Below are positions 53,701 through 61,137 of a stretch of 64,000 nt of DNA, piece by piece. Under the pieces are notes generated by a model. The model did no database searches and was not told the origin of the DNA. It worked only from the letters and a program-made list of their open reading frames with translations. Where the stretch lies: the NCBI RefSeq assembly GCF_035474595.1, contig NZ_DATIND010000052.1, positions 1 to 64,000 on the forward strand, written 5' to 3'. Positions within the stretch are counted from its first letter, which is position 1. Each line of letters opens with the position of its first letter. Origin of the DNA: Longimicrobium sp. Lineage in GTDB: Bacteria; Gemmatimonadota; Gemmatimonadetes; Longimicrobiales; Longimicrobiaceae. Both the position numbers and the translations under genes were made by a program.

Positions 53701-54364
53701 CGCACACGGATGGGGCGAGCTCCCGCTCCCCGATGCCACGCTCCTGCGCGTGACCGGGTTCGATCCCGCCGCCGGCGCCTACCGCTACGCCGTGAACCCG
53801 CGGTTCGGCCGCCCCGACGCGGCATTCTCCGCGCGGCCGTTCCGGGTGACGCTCGAGGCGCGGGTGGCCGTCGGCAAGGATCCCGCATACCAGCCGCTGC
53901 AGCGCCTGATCCGGGGCACCGCCGCCAGCGGCCGCTCGCCGCAGCAGCTCCGGGCGCTGCTCGCGGGCCGCATCCCCAACCTTCCCGCGCAGGTGCTGTC
54001 GGTGGACTCGTCGGCGCGGCTGGCGCTGACCGCGGACCAGCGGGCGCGGCTGATCGACCGCGGCGAGGCACTGGGCGCCGTGCTGGCCCCGCTGGCCGAC
54101 TCGCTGGCCCAGGTGGTGAGCGACGGGGAGACCGGCCGCCGCCGCTTCACCCGTGCCACCGCCCGGCAGCTGGACGGGCTGACCCGCGGGGTCCAGGCAG
54201 CGCTCGAGGCCGAGCTCGCGACGATCCGGGAGATCCTGACCCCCGCGCAGTGGTCGCGCCTTCCGGAGGCCATCCGGCTCCCGCCGCACGACTACGTTCC
54301 CGCGCGCTGCATCCCCCTGGGCTCCGCCGCGTCGCGGGGATCGGCCGGCTGCGATCAGCAGTAG
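50753..54364 (+). CDS. TonB-dependent-receptor-like protein with C-terminal Spy/CpxP-like helical segment
   Basis: This is a 1203-residue outer-membrane protein. The signal peptide (LAAACAVLACACAPAAAAAQ) is followed by a carboxypeptidase-regulatory-like domain (RVAGRVLDDRSGTPIPQALV, DTTDANGRYSLPLP). A plug-like domain (FFGQPPSQTRVTLDGATFGA) and a long barrel rich in Gly/Ala strands come next. After the barrel, about residues 1100-1190 are helical with LTADQRARLIDRG and LTPAQWSRLPEAI. The LTxxQ spacing recalls Spy/CpxP periplasmic chaperones. The substrate is unknown. The ATG at 50753 is chosen for its signal peptide; the upstream in-frame extension overlaps the PDZ gene. Confidence 0.82.
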   Translation: MTAALPIVTAFSRRLPRARLAAACAVLACACAPAAAAAQGGSRVAGRVLDDRSGTPIPQALVRISGEGASVADTTDANGRYSLPLPAGGGPFTLRAERIGYRPLTVSVPGATPITWRDLRLATEAVALAPVVARPFRPDRQAAPPAYPGSTAASTLSWSAGTVPVQPGDLAGLAALEPGVQGREGGISFFGQPPSQTRVTLDGATFGATSLPQEAVASVSVEGSGYVVSRGQFSGGTVAATTLGGTNDFGAAVRSSFSPPALQWPAASLAGSRNEATFVHAEAGMGGPVVWNRLFWYAAASASRRTAPLLSLESAPPATLGAAGVQPDSAAALLATLGGLGLAGAGGGDARSDAGSFLVRMDWDVSERHSLMLRLDGRGTEMDGLGATPLATAASAASLRDRAGGVLARLSSYGSRFGNELSAYRSERSQRTAAGAAVPGGLVGTGGDSAFAWLRFGGGGGATRSAGSLLELSDALRVTGGGGHEWLAGGGVSLESASTGGSGNPLGTFTFATLADLRAGRPDAFTRTLGGRAGRARAGFGVLYLGDIWTRPRFAVTYGLRLERRWYPGSGDDVPPAGPFASAARRIPSGWGVSPRAGFAWTVGGWNLHGGAGEFRGELPLDAVASLLADGTDGEGELLCLGAAVPSPVWDAGGEPSACAGGAPAFSAFAPALTVVNPGFAAPLTRRASFGASTAVLGLAFASFEGSLTRGLHASAARDLNLRGTPAFTLAGEGGRPVYAPAARIDPATGMAAPGASRADAAWGIVREIGSGAGSTVVQATVRVSLPYNPHRMISARIPRLDLAYTWTRARDEVGALGALEGSRPFAAADPRATVRGPADFEQAHVLQARVGWTAIRGVRVGVVGRLGSGLPFTPRVDGDVNADGAANDPAFVFAPGDAAGTSLGRGMAALLAGAPGRIRACLERQAGRVAGRNGCRTGWTAGMDLRVDYQPLHPPRQRGLQLSLVTENALGLLDRLAHGAADAHGWGELPLPDATLLRVTGFDPAAGAYRYAVNPRFGRPDAAFSARPFRVTLEARVAVGKDPAYQPLQRLIRGTAASGRSPQQLRALLAGRIPNLPAQVLSVDSSARLALTADQRARLIDRGEALGAVLAPLADSLAQVVSDGETGRRRFTRATARQLDGLTRGVQAALEAELATIREILTPAQWSRLPEAIRLPPHDYVPARCIPLGSAASRGSAGCDQQ

Positions 54365-54390
54365 GGCGGAGCTTTGTCCATCACCCTGCC

Positions 54391-54537
54391 TGGTCGGGCA
54401 GCACTTGGCGCAGACCTGGCAGACGATCCGCGTCCGCGTGGCCGCCCTGCGCCACGGCGCCGGGCGTCGACCCGGAGCACGAACTCATCGACCGCGAGTG
54501 AAGAACAACGTGATCCGGCTCACCTCGGGCGCATCCG
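54391..54537 (+). pseudogene. Decayed remnant of an M1 aminopeptidase/ABC permease 3' end
   Basis: About 147 bases align with the 3' end of the intact fusion gene at 49504-49650. Pieces such as GQHLAQTWQTIRVRV, APGVDPEHELIDRE and KNNVIR appear in different frames, against KQHLTRSPQTIRVTV, SAGVDPEHKLIDRD and KNNVIR in the intact gene. Two frame changes and an early TGA show it is not functional. It marks either a lost second copy of the fusion gene or an old duplication/insertion event. Confidence 0.75.
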
Positions 54538-54565
54538 CGTTCACCCGGGCCTCAGTGAGGCGTCC

Positions 54566-55363
54566 ATGATCGGCGCGATTGCGGGAGACGTGATCGGCTC
54601 GGTGTACGAGCACCATCCGGCGGACGGTCCCGATTTCCGTCCGCTGGTGGCCGAGCGCGCGTGCTTCACCGACGACACGGTGCTCACCGTGGCCACCGCG
54701 GATGCGATCCTGCACGGTGGCGACTACGCCGCGGCGTACCGGGCGTGGGGGACGCGGTATCCGCGGGCGGGCTACGGGGGATCGTTCCGGCAGTGGCTGG
54801 CCACGCCCGGCGCCGGACCCTACAACAGCTGGGGGAACGGCAGCGCGATGCGCGTAAGCCCGGTCGGCTGGGCCTTCGGCTCGGAAACCGACGTGCTGCG
54901 CGAGGCGGCCCGGAGCGCCGCCGTCACGCACGACCATGCGGAAGGGATCAAGGGGGCGCGGGCGGTCGCGCTCGCGGTGTTCATGGCCCGCGGCGGTGCG
55001 GAGAAGGACGAGATCCGGCGCGAGATCTCGGACCGTTTCGGCTACGACCTGGCGCGGACGGTCGACGAGATCCGGCCGGACTACGGGTTCCACGTCTCCT
55101 GCATGAAATCCGTCCCCGAGGCGCTCGTCGTGTTCCTGGACTCGGTGGATCCGGAGCACGCCATCCGCCTGGCGGTGTCGCTGGGCGGGGATGCCGACAC
55201 GCAGGCCGCGATCGCCGGCTCGGTCGCGGAGGCGTTCTATCGCGGCGGCATCCCGGAGCCGGTGCGTGCGCCGGTGCTGGAGCGGCTCACTCCCGACCTG
55301 CGCGCGATCGTCGACGCGTTCGAAACCCGGTTCGTTCGCCCCGCCCAGAACGTATCGGACTGA
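54566..55363 (+). CDS. ADP-ribosylglycohydrolase family protein
   Basis: This is a 265-residue hydrolase of the DraG/ARH family, removing ADP-ribose from proteins or small molecules. Key motifs are MIGAIAGDVIGSVYE at the N-terminus, the metal-binding ACFTDDTVLTVATADAI, and a C-terminal SLGGDADTQAAIAGSVAEAF supplying the second Asp-rich metal site. YNSWGNGSAMRVSPVGW is also typical. It is cytosolic, and its target is unknown. The start at ATG 54566 coincides with the family N-terminus. The upstream in-frame extension is the aminopeptidase remnant. Confidence 0.92.
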   Translation: MIGAIAGDVIGSVYEHHPADGPDFRPLVAERACFTDDTVLTVATADAILHGGDYAAAYRAWGTRYPRAGYGGSFRQWLATPGAGPYNSWGNGSAMRVSPVGWAFGSETDVLREAARSAAVTHDHAEGIKGARAVALAVFMARGGAEKDEIRREISDRFGYDLARTVDEIRPDYGFHVSCMKSVPEALVVFLDSVDPEHAIRLAVSLGGDADTQAAIAGSVAEAFYRGGIPEPVRAPVLERLTPDLRAIVDAFETRFVRPAQNVSD

Positions 55364-55455
55364 CCCGTGCAGAAGCCGTGCGCTTCGTGCGGCTCTCCTG
55401 CGCGCGACGAGGAGCGCGGTACGAGCGCCCCTCGCCCGTCATGCGCATGGCATCA

Positions 55456-55506
55456 TTGTCATCGAGGGTGTTCGATTTTACATTCGTGTTCGGAAATTTT
55501 CGAACA
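55456..55506 (+). promoter_or_regulatory. Promoter and inverted-repeat operator of the AbiE-like operon
   Basis: In an AT-rich island, TTGTCA (55456-55461) and TACATT (55479-55484) with a 17-base spacer make a good sigma70-type promoter. A perfect inverted repeat TGTTCG-8-CGAACA (55487-55506) covers the expected transcription start, and an extra half-site GTGTTCG lies at 55468-55474. This is the layout expected for autorepression by the first gene product. Confidence 0.65.
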
Positions 55507-55524
55507 TAGGAAAAAACCGAACGA

Positions 55525-56628
55525 TTGCACGTGACCGCCCTCGACGTGATGAAACAGGCAGGCGCGATGATTCAGGAACGTTCGGGGTTTCCCGTCGACG
55601 TCGTTCCCGATGCGACGACCGCGCCGGCAGGATCGGCTCGCGGGACGTTCCACCTGGGCGGCCCCAGCCGATGGAACTTCCGCGTCGAATCGAAAGCGGC
55701 GTGGACCGAAGCCGAACTGCAGCTCGTGTCGTCCCGCTCCGAGCCGGAGGAGGATTCCCCTCTTCTGGCGGTCGCGCGCTCCTTCGGCCGCGATGCGCTG
55801 GCGCGCTTGCGCACGGCGGGCGTGAGCCACGCCGATTTGAAAGGGAACATCTTCTTGCGAGGTGAAGGACTGTACCTGTGGCTTCCGGCGGACCGGCGGC
55901 TCCCCGCACGGCAGCCACGAGGCGAGCAGCGGATCAACCCGTTCTTCAAGCGCGCCTCGCTAGTGCTCCGCGCGTTGCTCGAGGACCCGCGCCGCGCGTG
56001 GGGTGTGCGCGAGCTCGCCGCGGAAATCGCCGTGTCCGCCGGGCACGTTTCCGAGATCGCGCGGGCGCTGGCCGACCGTGGGTACGCGCGCGCGCCCGGA
56101 GGAAAGTGGCAGCTCGGCGACCCGGTTGCCGCGTTGCGAGACTGGGCGGGGCGATACGACTGGAGGCGGAACCAGGTGCTTTCGTACGCGGTGCCGTTCG
56201 AGCCCGGCGAGGTCGTTCCGAAAGTGGCGGCGGTGCTGGGCGGCGCAGGAGTGCACTTCGCGTTCACACTCCTCGCGGGCGCGGACCTGGTTGCGCCGAA
56301 CGTTCAGCATGGGCAGACGCACCTCTACGTCGAAGAGTCGAAGCTGGAGGATGCTGCCGCCCTGCTCCGCGACCGGATGTACGCCGAGCCGGTCGCCAGC
56401 GGAGGGACGCTTCACCTGCTACGCCCATACTACGGGCGAGCGGCGTTCTATGGGGAGCGCGAGGCCGGTGGGCTGCCGGTCGTCTCGAACGTGCAGCTCT
56501 TTCTGGACCTGCTGCGGTTCCCGCTCCGCGGCGCGGAAGCCGCGCGCGCCGTGGCCCTCGGACCGCTGGCCGCGCAGCTCGGCTTGATCCGGCACGACGC
56601 GTCCGCGCTCGCGTCGCTGGCGGAGTAG
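55525..56628 (+). CDS. AbiEi-like antitoxin/transcriptional regulator (type IV TA candidate)
   Basis: This is a 367-residue protein starting at TTG 55525 or GTG 55531 (AGGAAA upstream is weak). Residues about 138-200 form a winged helix-turn-helix (RASLVLRALLEDPRRAWGVR, ELAAEIAVSAGHVSEIARAL, RGYARAPGGKWQL). The C-terminal part resembles AbiEi-type antitoxin domains (HLYVEESKLEDAAALL, VVSNVQLFLDLLRFPLRGAE). The N-terminal 135 residues are less clear. AbiEi proteins repress their own operon and counteract a nucleotidyltransferase toxin. The next gene, three bases downstream, is such an enzyme, and an inverted repeat sits at the promoter. The family call rests on pattern memory and context. Confidence 0.72.
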   Translation: MHVTALDVMKQAGAMIQERSGFPVDVVPDATTAPAGSARGTFHLGGPSRWNFRVESKAAWTEAELQLVSSRSEPEEDSPLLAVARSFGRDALARLRTAGVSHADLKGNIFLRGEGLYLWLPADRRLPARQPRGEQRINPFFKRASLVLRALLEDPRRAWGVRELAAEIAVSAGHVSEIARALADRGYARAPGGKWQLGDPVAALRDWAGRYDWRRNQVLSYAVPFEPGEVVPKVAAVLGGAGVHFAFTLLAGADLVAPNVQHGQTHLYVEESKLEDAAALLRDRMYAEPVASGGTLHLLRPYYGRAAFYGEREAGGLPVVSNVQLFLDLLRFPLRGAEAARAVALGPLAAQLGLIRHDASALASLAE

Positions 56629-56631
56629 GCG

Positions 56632-57441
56632 ATGGCGTCGGCCGCCGAGGTCTTCGCGCGCACGGTGCTCGCGTTTCAGCCTTACGCCGATGAGATCGTG
56701 TTCATCGGCGGCTGGGTGCACGCGCTGTATCTCGCGGAGGCGAACGCATCGGACCGGCCGGTGCGGACGGAAGACATCGACGTCACGCTGCCCTCCACGC
56801 TCCTGGCGGCGGACCGCCCGACCCTGCTCGAGCTCGCGTCGGCGGCGCGATACGAGGTGCAGGAGATCGGCACCGAGAGTGGCGTTTTCGAGATCTTTCA
56901 GCAGGGCGCCGACGGAGCGGTGATCGAGCTCGACCTCCTCACCGAATCCCCCGATCCGCTCACGCCCGTGGAGATCGAGGGGCAGCAGGGGCTGACGGTG
57001 CACGGCTATCCCGGGCAGCAGATCCTGCTGGAGAACGCGCGGTGGATCAGCGTGGGCCCCGAGATCCACCCGCTGCTCGCACCGGCGTGCCGCATCCGCG
57101 TACCGTCGATCGCCGCGTACATGCTGGGGAAAGGGCTTTCTTCATCCACGCGCACACGGATCTCGAAGAAGGCGAAGGATCTGGTTTACCTCTTCGAGAT
57201 CGCTCGTCATCCGGCGCTTGGAGCCAACGCAACGCGGGAGCTGCGCGCGTTGGGAGCGCGATATCCCAGCGCCTTCGCTGCATGGCGGCGCCATCTCGAA
57301 ACGACGCTGACCGATGTTCGCTTGCTGGACGAAGTCGTGGAGCAGTTGCTGCTCGGATTTCGGGTGATCGGATCCGGCGAGCAGGTCCGGGCAACGGTCG
57401 TCGCGCGTATCCGCCGATTGCTCGGCGAAACCGCAATCTGA
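56632..57441 (+). CDS. Nucleotidyltransferase-fold protein, probable AbiEii-like toxin
   Basis: This is a 269-residue protein with the DNA polymerase beta-like nucleotidyltransferase signature. EIVFIGGWVHALYLAE holds the GG motif and VRTEDIDVTLP the catalytic DxD. A third acidic strand may be VIELDLLTE. A helical C-terminal region follows (STRTRISKKAKDLVYLFEIA). AbiEii-type toxins use this fold to modify tRNA or other targets with nucleotides. The start is three bases after the AbiEi-like stop, as in type IV toxin-antitoxin operons. It could instead be a generic minimal nucleotidyltransferase, since the exact subfamily cannot be fixed by eye. Confidence 0.72.
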   Translation: MASAAEVFARTVLAFQPYADEIVFIGGWVHALYLAEANASDRPVRTEDIDVTLPSTLLAADRPTLLELASAARYEVQEIGTESGVFEIFQQGADGAVIELDLLTESPDPLTPVEIEGQQGLTVHGYPGQQILLENARWISVGPEIHPLLAPACRIRVPSIAAYMLGKGLSSSTRTRISKKAKDLVYLFEIARHPALGANATRELRALGARYPSAFAAWRRHLETTLTDVRLLDEVVEQLLLGFRVIGSGEQVRATVVARIRRLLGETAI

Positions 57442-57761
57442 GCCACTCGCCGGGCGGAGTTCGCGCGGGGACAAGATCCGGTCGCACGCGGGCGGCGTAT
57501 CGCCGCAACCCCTCAAAAGTTTCGTTGACGCAGGGGGGACAGGGGCTTAGCGTGGACGTCGAGGGCAGGGCGCCGGGCCGGACGGTTCGCATCCGGTTGA
57601 AGCCGTGAGCTTCGTGCGGGCCCCTCCCGCGCGCGAAACGAGTCTGGATGGCCAAACCCGCGCCGGTCCCGACGCCCGCCCCTCCACTTCCCAAACCCAC
57701 CCGCGGCCGGGGCATCCACGCCCCGGCCGCGCGTCATCCCCCTCCCGTTCCGCCGGATCCC
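57442..57761. other. Spacer between the AbiE-like module and a TPR gene
   Basis: No gene is seen in these 320 bases. TTGACG at 57522-57527 with TAGCGT 17 bases later is a weak promoter candidate for the TPR gene. Confidence 0.35.
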
Positions 57762-59375
57762 ATGCTCCGCATCGCACCCCTCGCCGCCGTGCTGGCCGCG
57801 CTCCCGCTGGCGGCGCAGCAGCCCGCGCCGGGCGACTCCATCCCCCTGTTCACCAACCTGGGCGCGCTGCACCACGCCGTCACCGCCACGCCGGCGGCGC
57901 AGGCGTACTTCGACCAGGGCCTGAGGCTGATGTACGGCTTCAACCACGAGGAGGCGATCAACTCCTTCCGGCAGGGGGCGAAGCTCGATCCGGATTGCGC
58001 CATGTGCCACTGGGGGATCGCGCTCGCGCTCGGCCCCAACATCAACGCGCCGATGGACCCGTCGCTGGAGAAGCAGGCCGCGGACGAGGTCGCCGCCGCG
58101 CAGGCGCTGTCCGCGCGGCTGACGGAGCCCGAGCGCGCGTACATCGCCGCGGCGGCGCGGCGCTACTCTGCCTCCGCGGGCGAGAACCGCGCGCCGCTGG
58201 ACTCGGCGTACGCGGCCGCGATGCGCGATGTGGCCCGGCGGTACCCCGGCGACGCCGACGCGCAGGCGCTCTTCGCCGAGGCGATGCTGGACCTGAGCCC
58301 GTGGGACAACTGGTCGTCCGATGGCGCGCCGAAGCCGGGGACGGAGGAGCTGGTCGCCGCGCTGGAGGGCGCGCTGGCGCGGCATCCCGATCACCCCGGC
58401 GCCTGCCACTTCTACATCCACGCGGTCGAGGCGTCGCTGCACCCCGAGCGGGCGCTTGCCTGCGCCGAGCGCCTTCCCGCGCTGATGCCGGGGGCCGGGC
58501 ACCTCGTCCACATGCCCGCGCACCTGTACATGCGCGTGGGCCGGTACGCGGACGCCACCCTGGCCAACGAGCACGCCGCGCACACCGACCAGGCGTACAT
58601 CGCCGACCGGCAGCCGAAGGGGATGTATCCCTTCTACCTCTTCCACAACCTGGATTTCCTGCGCGCCGCGGCGGCCATGGAAGGGCGCAGCGCCGAGGCG
58701 ATCGGCACCGCACAGGGGATCGTGCAGCAGATCACGCCGGAGCTGGCGCGGCAGGTGGGGCAGGCGGAGATGTCGATGCCCTCGCACGCCCTGGCCCTCG
58801 CGCGCTTCGGCCGCTGGAGCGAGGTGCTGGCCGAGCCCGCGCCGCCCGCGGACCTTCGCTACGCGCTGGGGATCTGGCACTACGCGCGCGGGCTGGCCTT
58901 CGCGGGAACGGGCCGCTTCGCCGAGGCCGCGGCGGAGCTGGACAGCGTGACGGCGATCGAGGCGTCGGTGCCGGCGGACAAGCTGCTCGGCTTCCACCGC
59001 GCGAAGGACCTGCTCGGGATCGCGCACCACGCGCTGGCGGGGGAGATCGCGCTGCGGCGGGGGCGCGCGGCCGAGGCGGTGCCGCACCTGGAGGCCGCCG
59101 TGCGGATGCAGGACGCGCTGCGCTACGACGAGCCGCCGCCCTGGTACTATCCCGTGCGCCAGTCGCTGGGCGCGGCGCTGCTGGCTGCCAATCGCCCCGC
59201 GGACGCGGAGCGCGCGTATCGCGACGACCTGCTGCGCAACCCGAAAAACGGCTGGTCGCTCTACGGCCTGGGCCAGGCGCTCCGCGCGCAGCACAAGGAC
59301 GATGCCGAGATTCACCGCCAGTTCACCGCCGCGTGGTCGCGCGCGGACGTGACGCTGGCGTCGTCGCGGTTCTGA
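57762..59375 (+). CDS. Exported tetratricopeptide-repeat protein
   Basis: This is a 537-residue protein with signal peptide MLRIAPLAAVLAALPLAAQQ. TPR-like helix pairs run throughout (AYFDQGLRLMYGFNHEEAIN, SFRQGAKLDPDCAMCHWGIA, EMRVGRYADATLANEHAA-like segments, GRAAEAVPHLEAAVRMQDAL, and a C-terminal PADAERAYRDDLLRNPKNGW). The DCAMCHWG motif and repeated His-rich segments (ACHFYIHAVEASLHPERAL, HLVHMPAHLYMRVGRY) are family features of this large TPR group. No enzymatic role is known to me. The TGA stop lies inside the terminal repeat of the MITE-like element at 59372. Confidence 0.85.
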   Translation: MLRIAPLAAVLAALPLAAQQPAPGDSIPLFTNLGALHHAVTATPAAQAYFDQGLRLMYGFNHEEAINSFRQGAKLDPDCAMCHWGIALALGPNINAPMDPSLEKQAADEVAAAQALSARLTEPERAYIAAAARRYSASAGENRAPLDSAYAAAMRDVARRYPGDADAQALFAEAMLDLSPWDNWSSDGAPKPGTEELVAALEGALARHPDHPGACHFYIHAVEASLHPERALACAERLPALMPGAGHLVHMPAHLYMRVGRYADATLANEHAAHTDQAYIADRQPKGMYPFYLFHNLDFLRAAAAMEGRSAEAIGTAQGIVQQITPELARQVGQAEMSMPSHALALARFGRWSEVLAEPAPPADLRYALGIWHYARGLAFAGTGRFAEAAAELDSVTAIEASVPADKLLGFHRAKDLLGIAHHALAGEIALRRGRAAEAVPHLEAAVRMQDALRYDEPPPWYYPVRQSLGAALLAANRPADAERAYRDDLLRNPKNGWSLYGLGQALRAQHKDDAEIHRQFTAAWSRADVTLASSRF

Positions 59376-59624
59376 TACCGGATTCGGGGATCGATGGTGC
59401 AATCCGGAAGCGCACGTGCGACCTCACCTGTAGATCCTTCGGCCTGCCGTCATTCGTGTGAACGCAATGACGGTGTGGCCGGCCTGAATAGAAAGTCAGT
59501 CCAGATTGTGTTATTCTGGGCGCCCGACTTTCATCCTCTGTGGTCGCGCGCAGCGCGGTGTCCGACTCAGGATGACGTCGCTGTGCGTTTGTAATGCACA
59601 GGTGATTGCCAGATCCGGTATGAG
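59372..59624. repeat. MITE-like dispersed repeat, copy 3 (complete, inverted)
   Basis: This is a 253-bp element in reverse orientation relative to copy 2. The termini are CTGATACCGGAT (59372-59383) and ATCCGGTATGAG (59613-59624), inverted repeats with one or two mismatches. Shared blocks are GATCGATGGTGCAATCCGGA, AGATCCTTCGGCCTGC and CAGGATGACGTC. About 80 extra bases in the middle are absent from copy 2. There is no transposase or coding capacity. Confidence 0.8.
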
Positions 59625-59687
59625 AAAAACAGCGGGGCACCCCGATGACGGCCTGGGTGATCCGCATCCGCGGAGCCTGGCCGCGCA

Positions 59688-60716
59688 TCATCCCGAAATC
59701 CGGGGCTCCAGCTCCATCGCCCCGGCCAGCAGCTCGTAGGAGCGGCGGCGGGCGGCGAAGTCGTGCATCACCGTGACGGCCATCATCTCCTCCACCCCGC
59801 AGTGATCGGCGATGCGGAGGAGCTCGGCGCGCACCTCGCCGGGCGTGCCCGCCACGATCCGGGCGCCGTCCTGCCCCGGCGGCGGCGGCTGCCAGCCGGG
59901 CTCCAGCTCCGCCAGCGCCTCGTCGGGCGAGGGGATGCCGCGGTCGTAGCCGCGCATGATCCGCCGCCGCCACAGCTCGCCGCCGGAGGCCAGCCGCCGC
60001 GCCTCGTCGCGCGTTTCCGCGCAGATGACGCTCACCGCCACGCTCGCGCGCGGCGCCGGGAGGTGCGCGGAGGGGCGGAAGCGCTCGCGGTACGCGCGGA
60101 CGAACGGCGCCGCATCGACCCCGCTGATGAACTGCGCGAACGCGAACGACGTCCCATGCTCCGCGGCGATGTAGCCGCCGTCGCCGCCGGAGCCGAGGAG
60201 CCACAGGTCCGGCACCGAATCGCCGCGCGGCATGGCGCGCACGCGGCCCCACGGGTGCGCGCTGCGGTCGAAGGTGTTGCCCAGCCACCCGGCCAGGTCC
60301 TCCACCTGCTGCGGAAACGCCTCGATGGGCACCGCGCCGCGCCCGTACTGCAGCGCCTGCACGGTGCGCATGTCGCCGCCGGGCGCGCGCCCCACGGCCA
60401 GGTCGATGCGCCCGGGAAAGAGCGTTTCCAGCACGCGGAACTGCTCGGCGATCTTGAACGGCGAGTAGTGCGTCAGCAGCACGCCGCCGGTGCCCACGCG
60501 CATCTCGCGCGTGGCGGCGGCCACCATGGGCAGCAGCACCTCGGGCGCCGAGCCGGCGAAGGAGTTGGTGCTGTGGTGCTCGGCCAGCCAGTAGCGCGAG
60601 TAGCCCAGCCGCTCGCAGAGCCGCGCCAGCTCCAGCGTCTCGCGCAGCGCGTCGGCGCCGGTGCCGCCGGTGCGCACCGGGCTCTGGTCCACCACTCCGA
60701 TCTTCAGCGGCGCCAT
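59688..60716 (-). CDS. LLM class flavin-dependent oxidoreductase
   Basis: This is a 342-residue bacterial-luciferase-like TIM-barrel protein. The N-terminus PLKIGVVDQSPVRTGGTGAD, then YSRYWLAEHHSTNSFAGSAP, RVGTGGVLLTHYSPFKIAEQ, LAVGRAPGGD and DLWLLGSGGDGGYIAAEHG match the MsnO8/YwcH-type group. These enzymes use FMN or F420, and the substrate is unknown. It is monocistronic on the minus strand. The start codon at 60716 is preceded by GGAATCCG. Confidence 0.92.
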   Translation of the reverse strand: MAPLKIGVVDQSPVRTGGTGADALRETLELARLCERLGYSRYWLAEHHSTNSFAGSAPEVLLPMVAAATREMRVGTGGVLLTHYSPFKIAEQFRVLETLFPGRIDLAVGRAPGGDMRTVQALQYGRGAVPIEAFPQQVEDLAGWLGNTFDRSAHPWGRVRAMPRGDSVPDLWLLGSGGDGGYIAAEHGTSFAFAQFISGVDAAPFVRAYRERFRPSAHLPAPRASVAVSVICAETRDEARRLASGGELWRRRIMRGYDRGIPSPDEALAELEPGWQPPPPGQDGARIVAGTPGEVRAELLRIADHCGVEEMMAVTVMHDFAARRRSYELLAGAMELEPRISG

Positions 60717-60872
60717 CGGATTCCGACTGTGTGGGACGACGATCCTGCGGAGCGGTGAAGGTGCGGCGTGGCGCGGTGTCTCGCAACGACGGGAAATCTC
60801 CCACACGGGGACTCCCCCACGCCGGGGATCGGAAGATGTGGGGCAAGGCGGCCTCACCTGGGGGCCCTCACC

Positions 60873-60926
60873 CGAAAAATGGAGGAGGAGATGACAAACC
60901 GCCGTCATCTCCTCCTCCATTTTTCG
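60873..60926. repeat. Perfect 23-bp inverted repeat
   Basis: The left arm starts CGAAAAATGGAGGAGGAGAT at 60873 and ends at 60895. The loop is AAACCGCC, and the right arm (60904-60926) is an exact reverse complement. It lies between two divergent genes, so it terminates no annotated gene. Confidence 0.9.
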
Positions 60927-60928
60927 AC

Positions 60929-61030
60929 CTCTCCCAAAACAGCCTGGGAGAGGTAACCGCGAACCGCCGACGCGGAGACGCGGAGGAGCAGGGCAAGCAC
61001 CTCCGCGACTCCGCGTCTCCGCGTGAGATC
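60929..61030. repeat. Short CCTCTCCC hairpin plus CTCACGCGGAG-family hairpin
   Basis: CCTCTCCC...GGGAGAGG (60929-60954) forms an 8-bp stem similar to the palindrome at 36511. CGCGGAGACGCGGAGGAGCA...CTCCGCGTCTCCGCGTGAG (60970-61030) is another member of the dispersed hairpin family. Confidence 0.8.
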
Positions 61031-61137
61031 CCGCGATGCTGGAGGGCATGCGGAGGCGGCGGAGAACTCCGCGCGGCGCGTCGGGGTACGCGGAAAACGC
61101 GAGACCGAAAGGATTTGCAAGGAGACGAGGACCGATC

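Noticed and set aside
54374-54565. N-terminal extension of the ADP-ribosylglycohydrolase from 54374
   Set aside because: It reads the decayed aminopeptidase remnant in an unrelated frame. The family N-terminus begins at ATG 54566.
60873-60926. Ordinary terminator
   Set aside because: Neighbouring genes diverge from it, so no annotated transcript ends there, although it could stop read-through.
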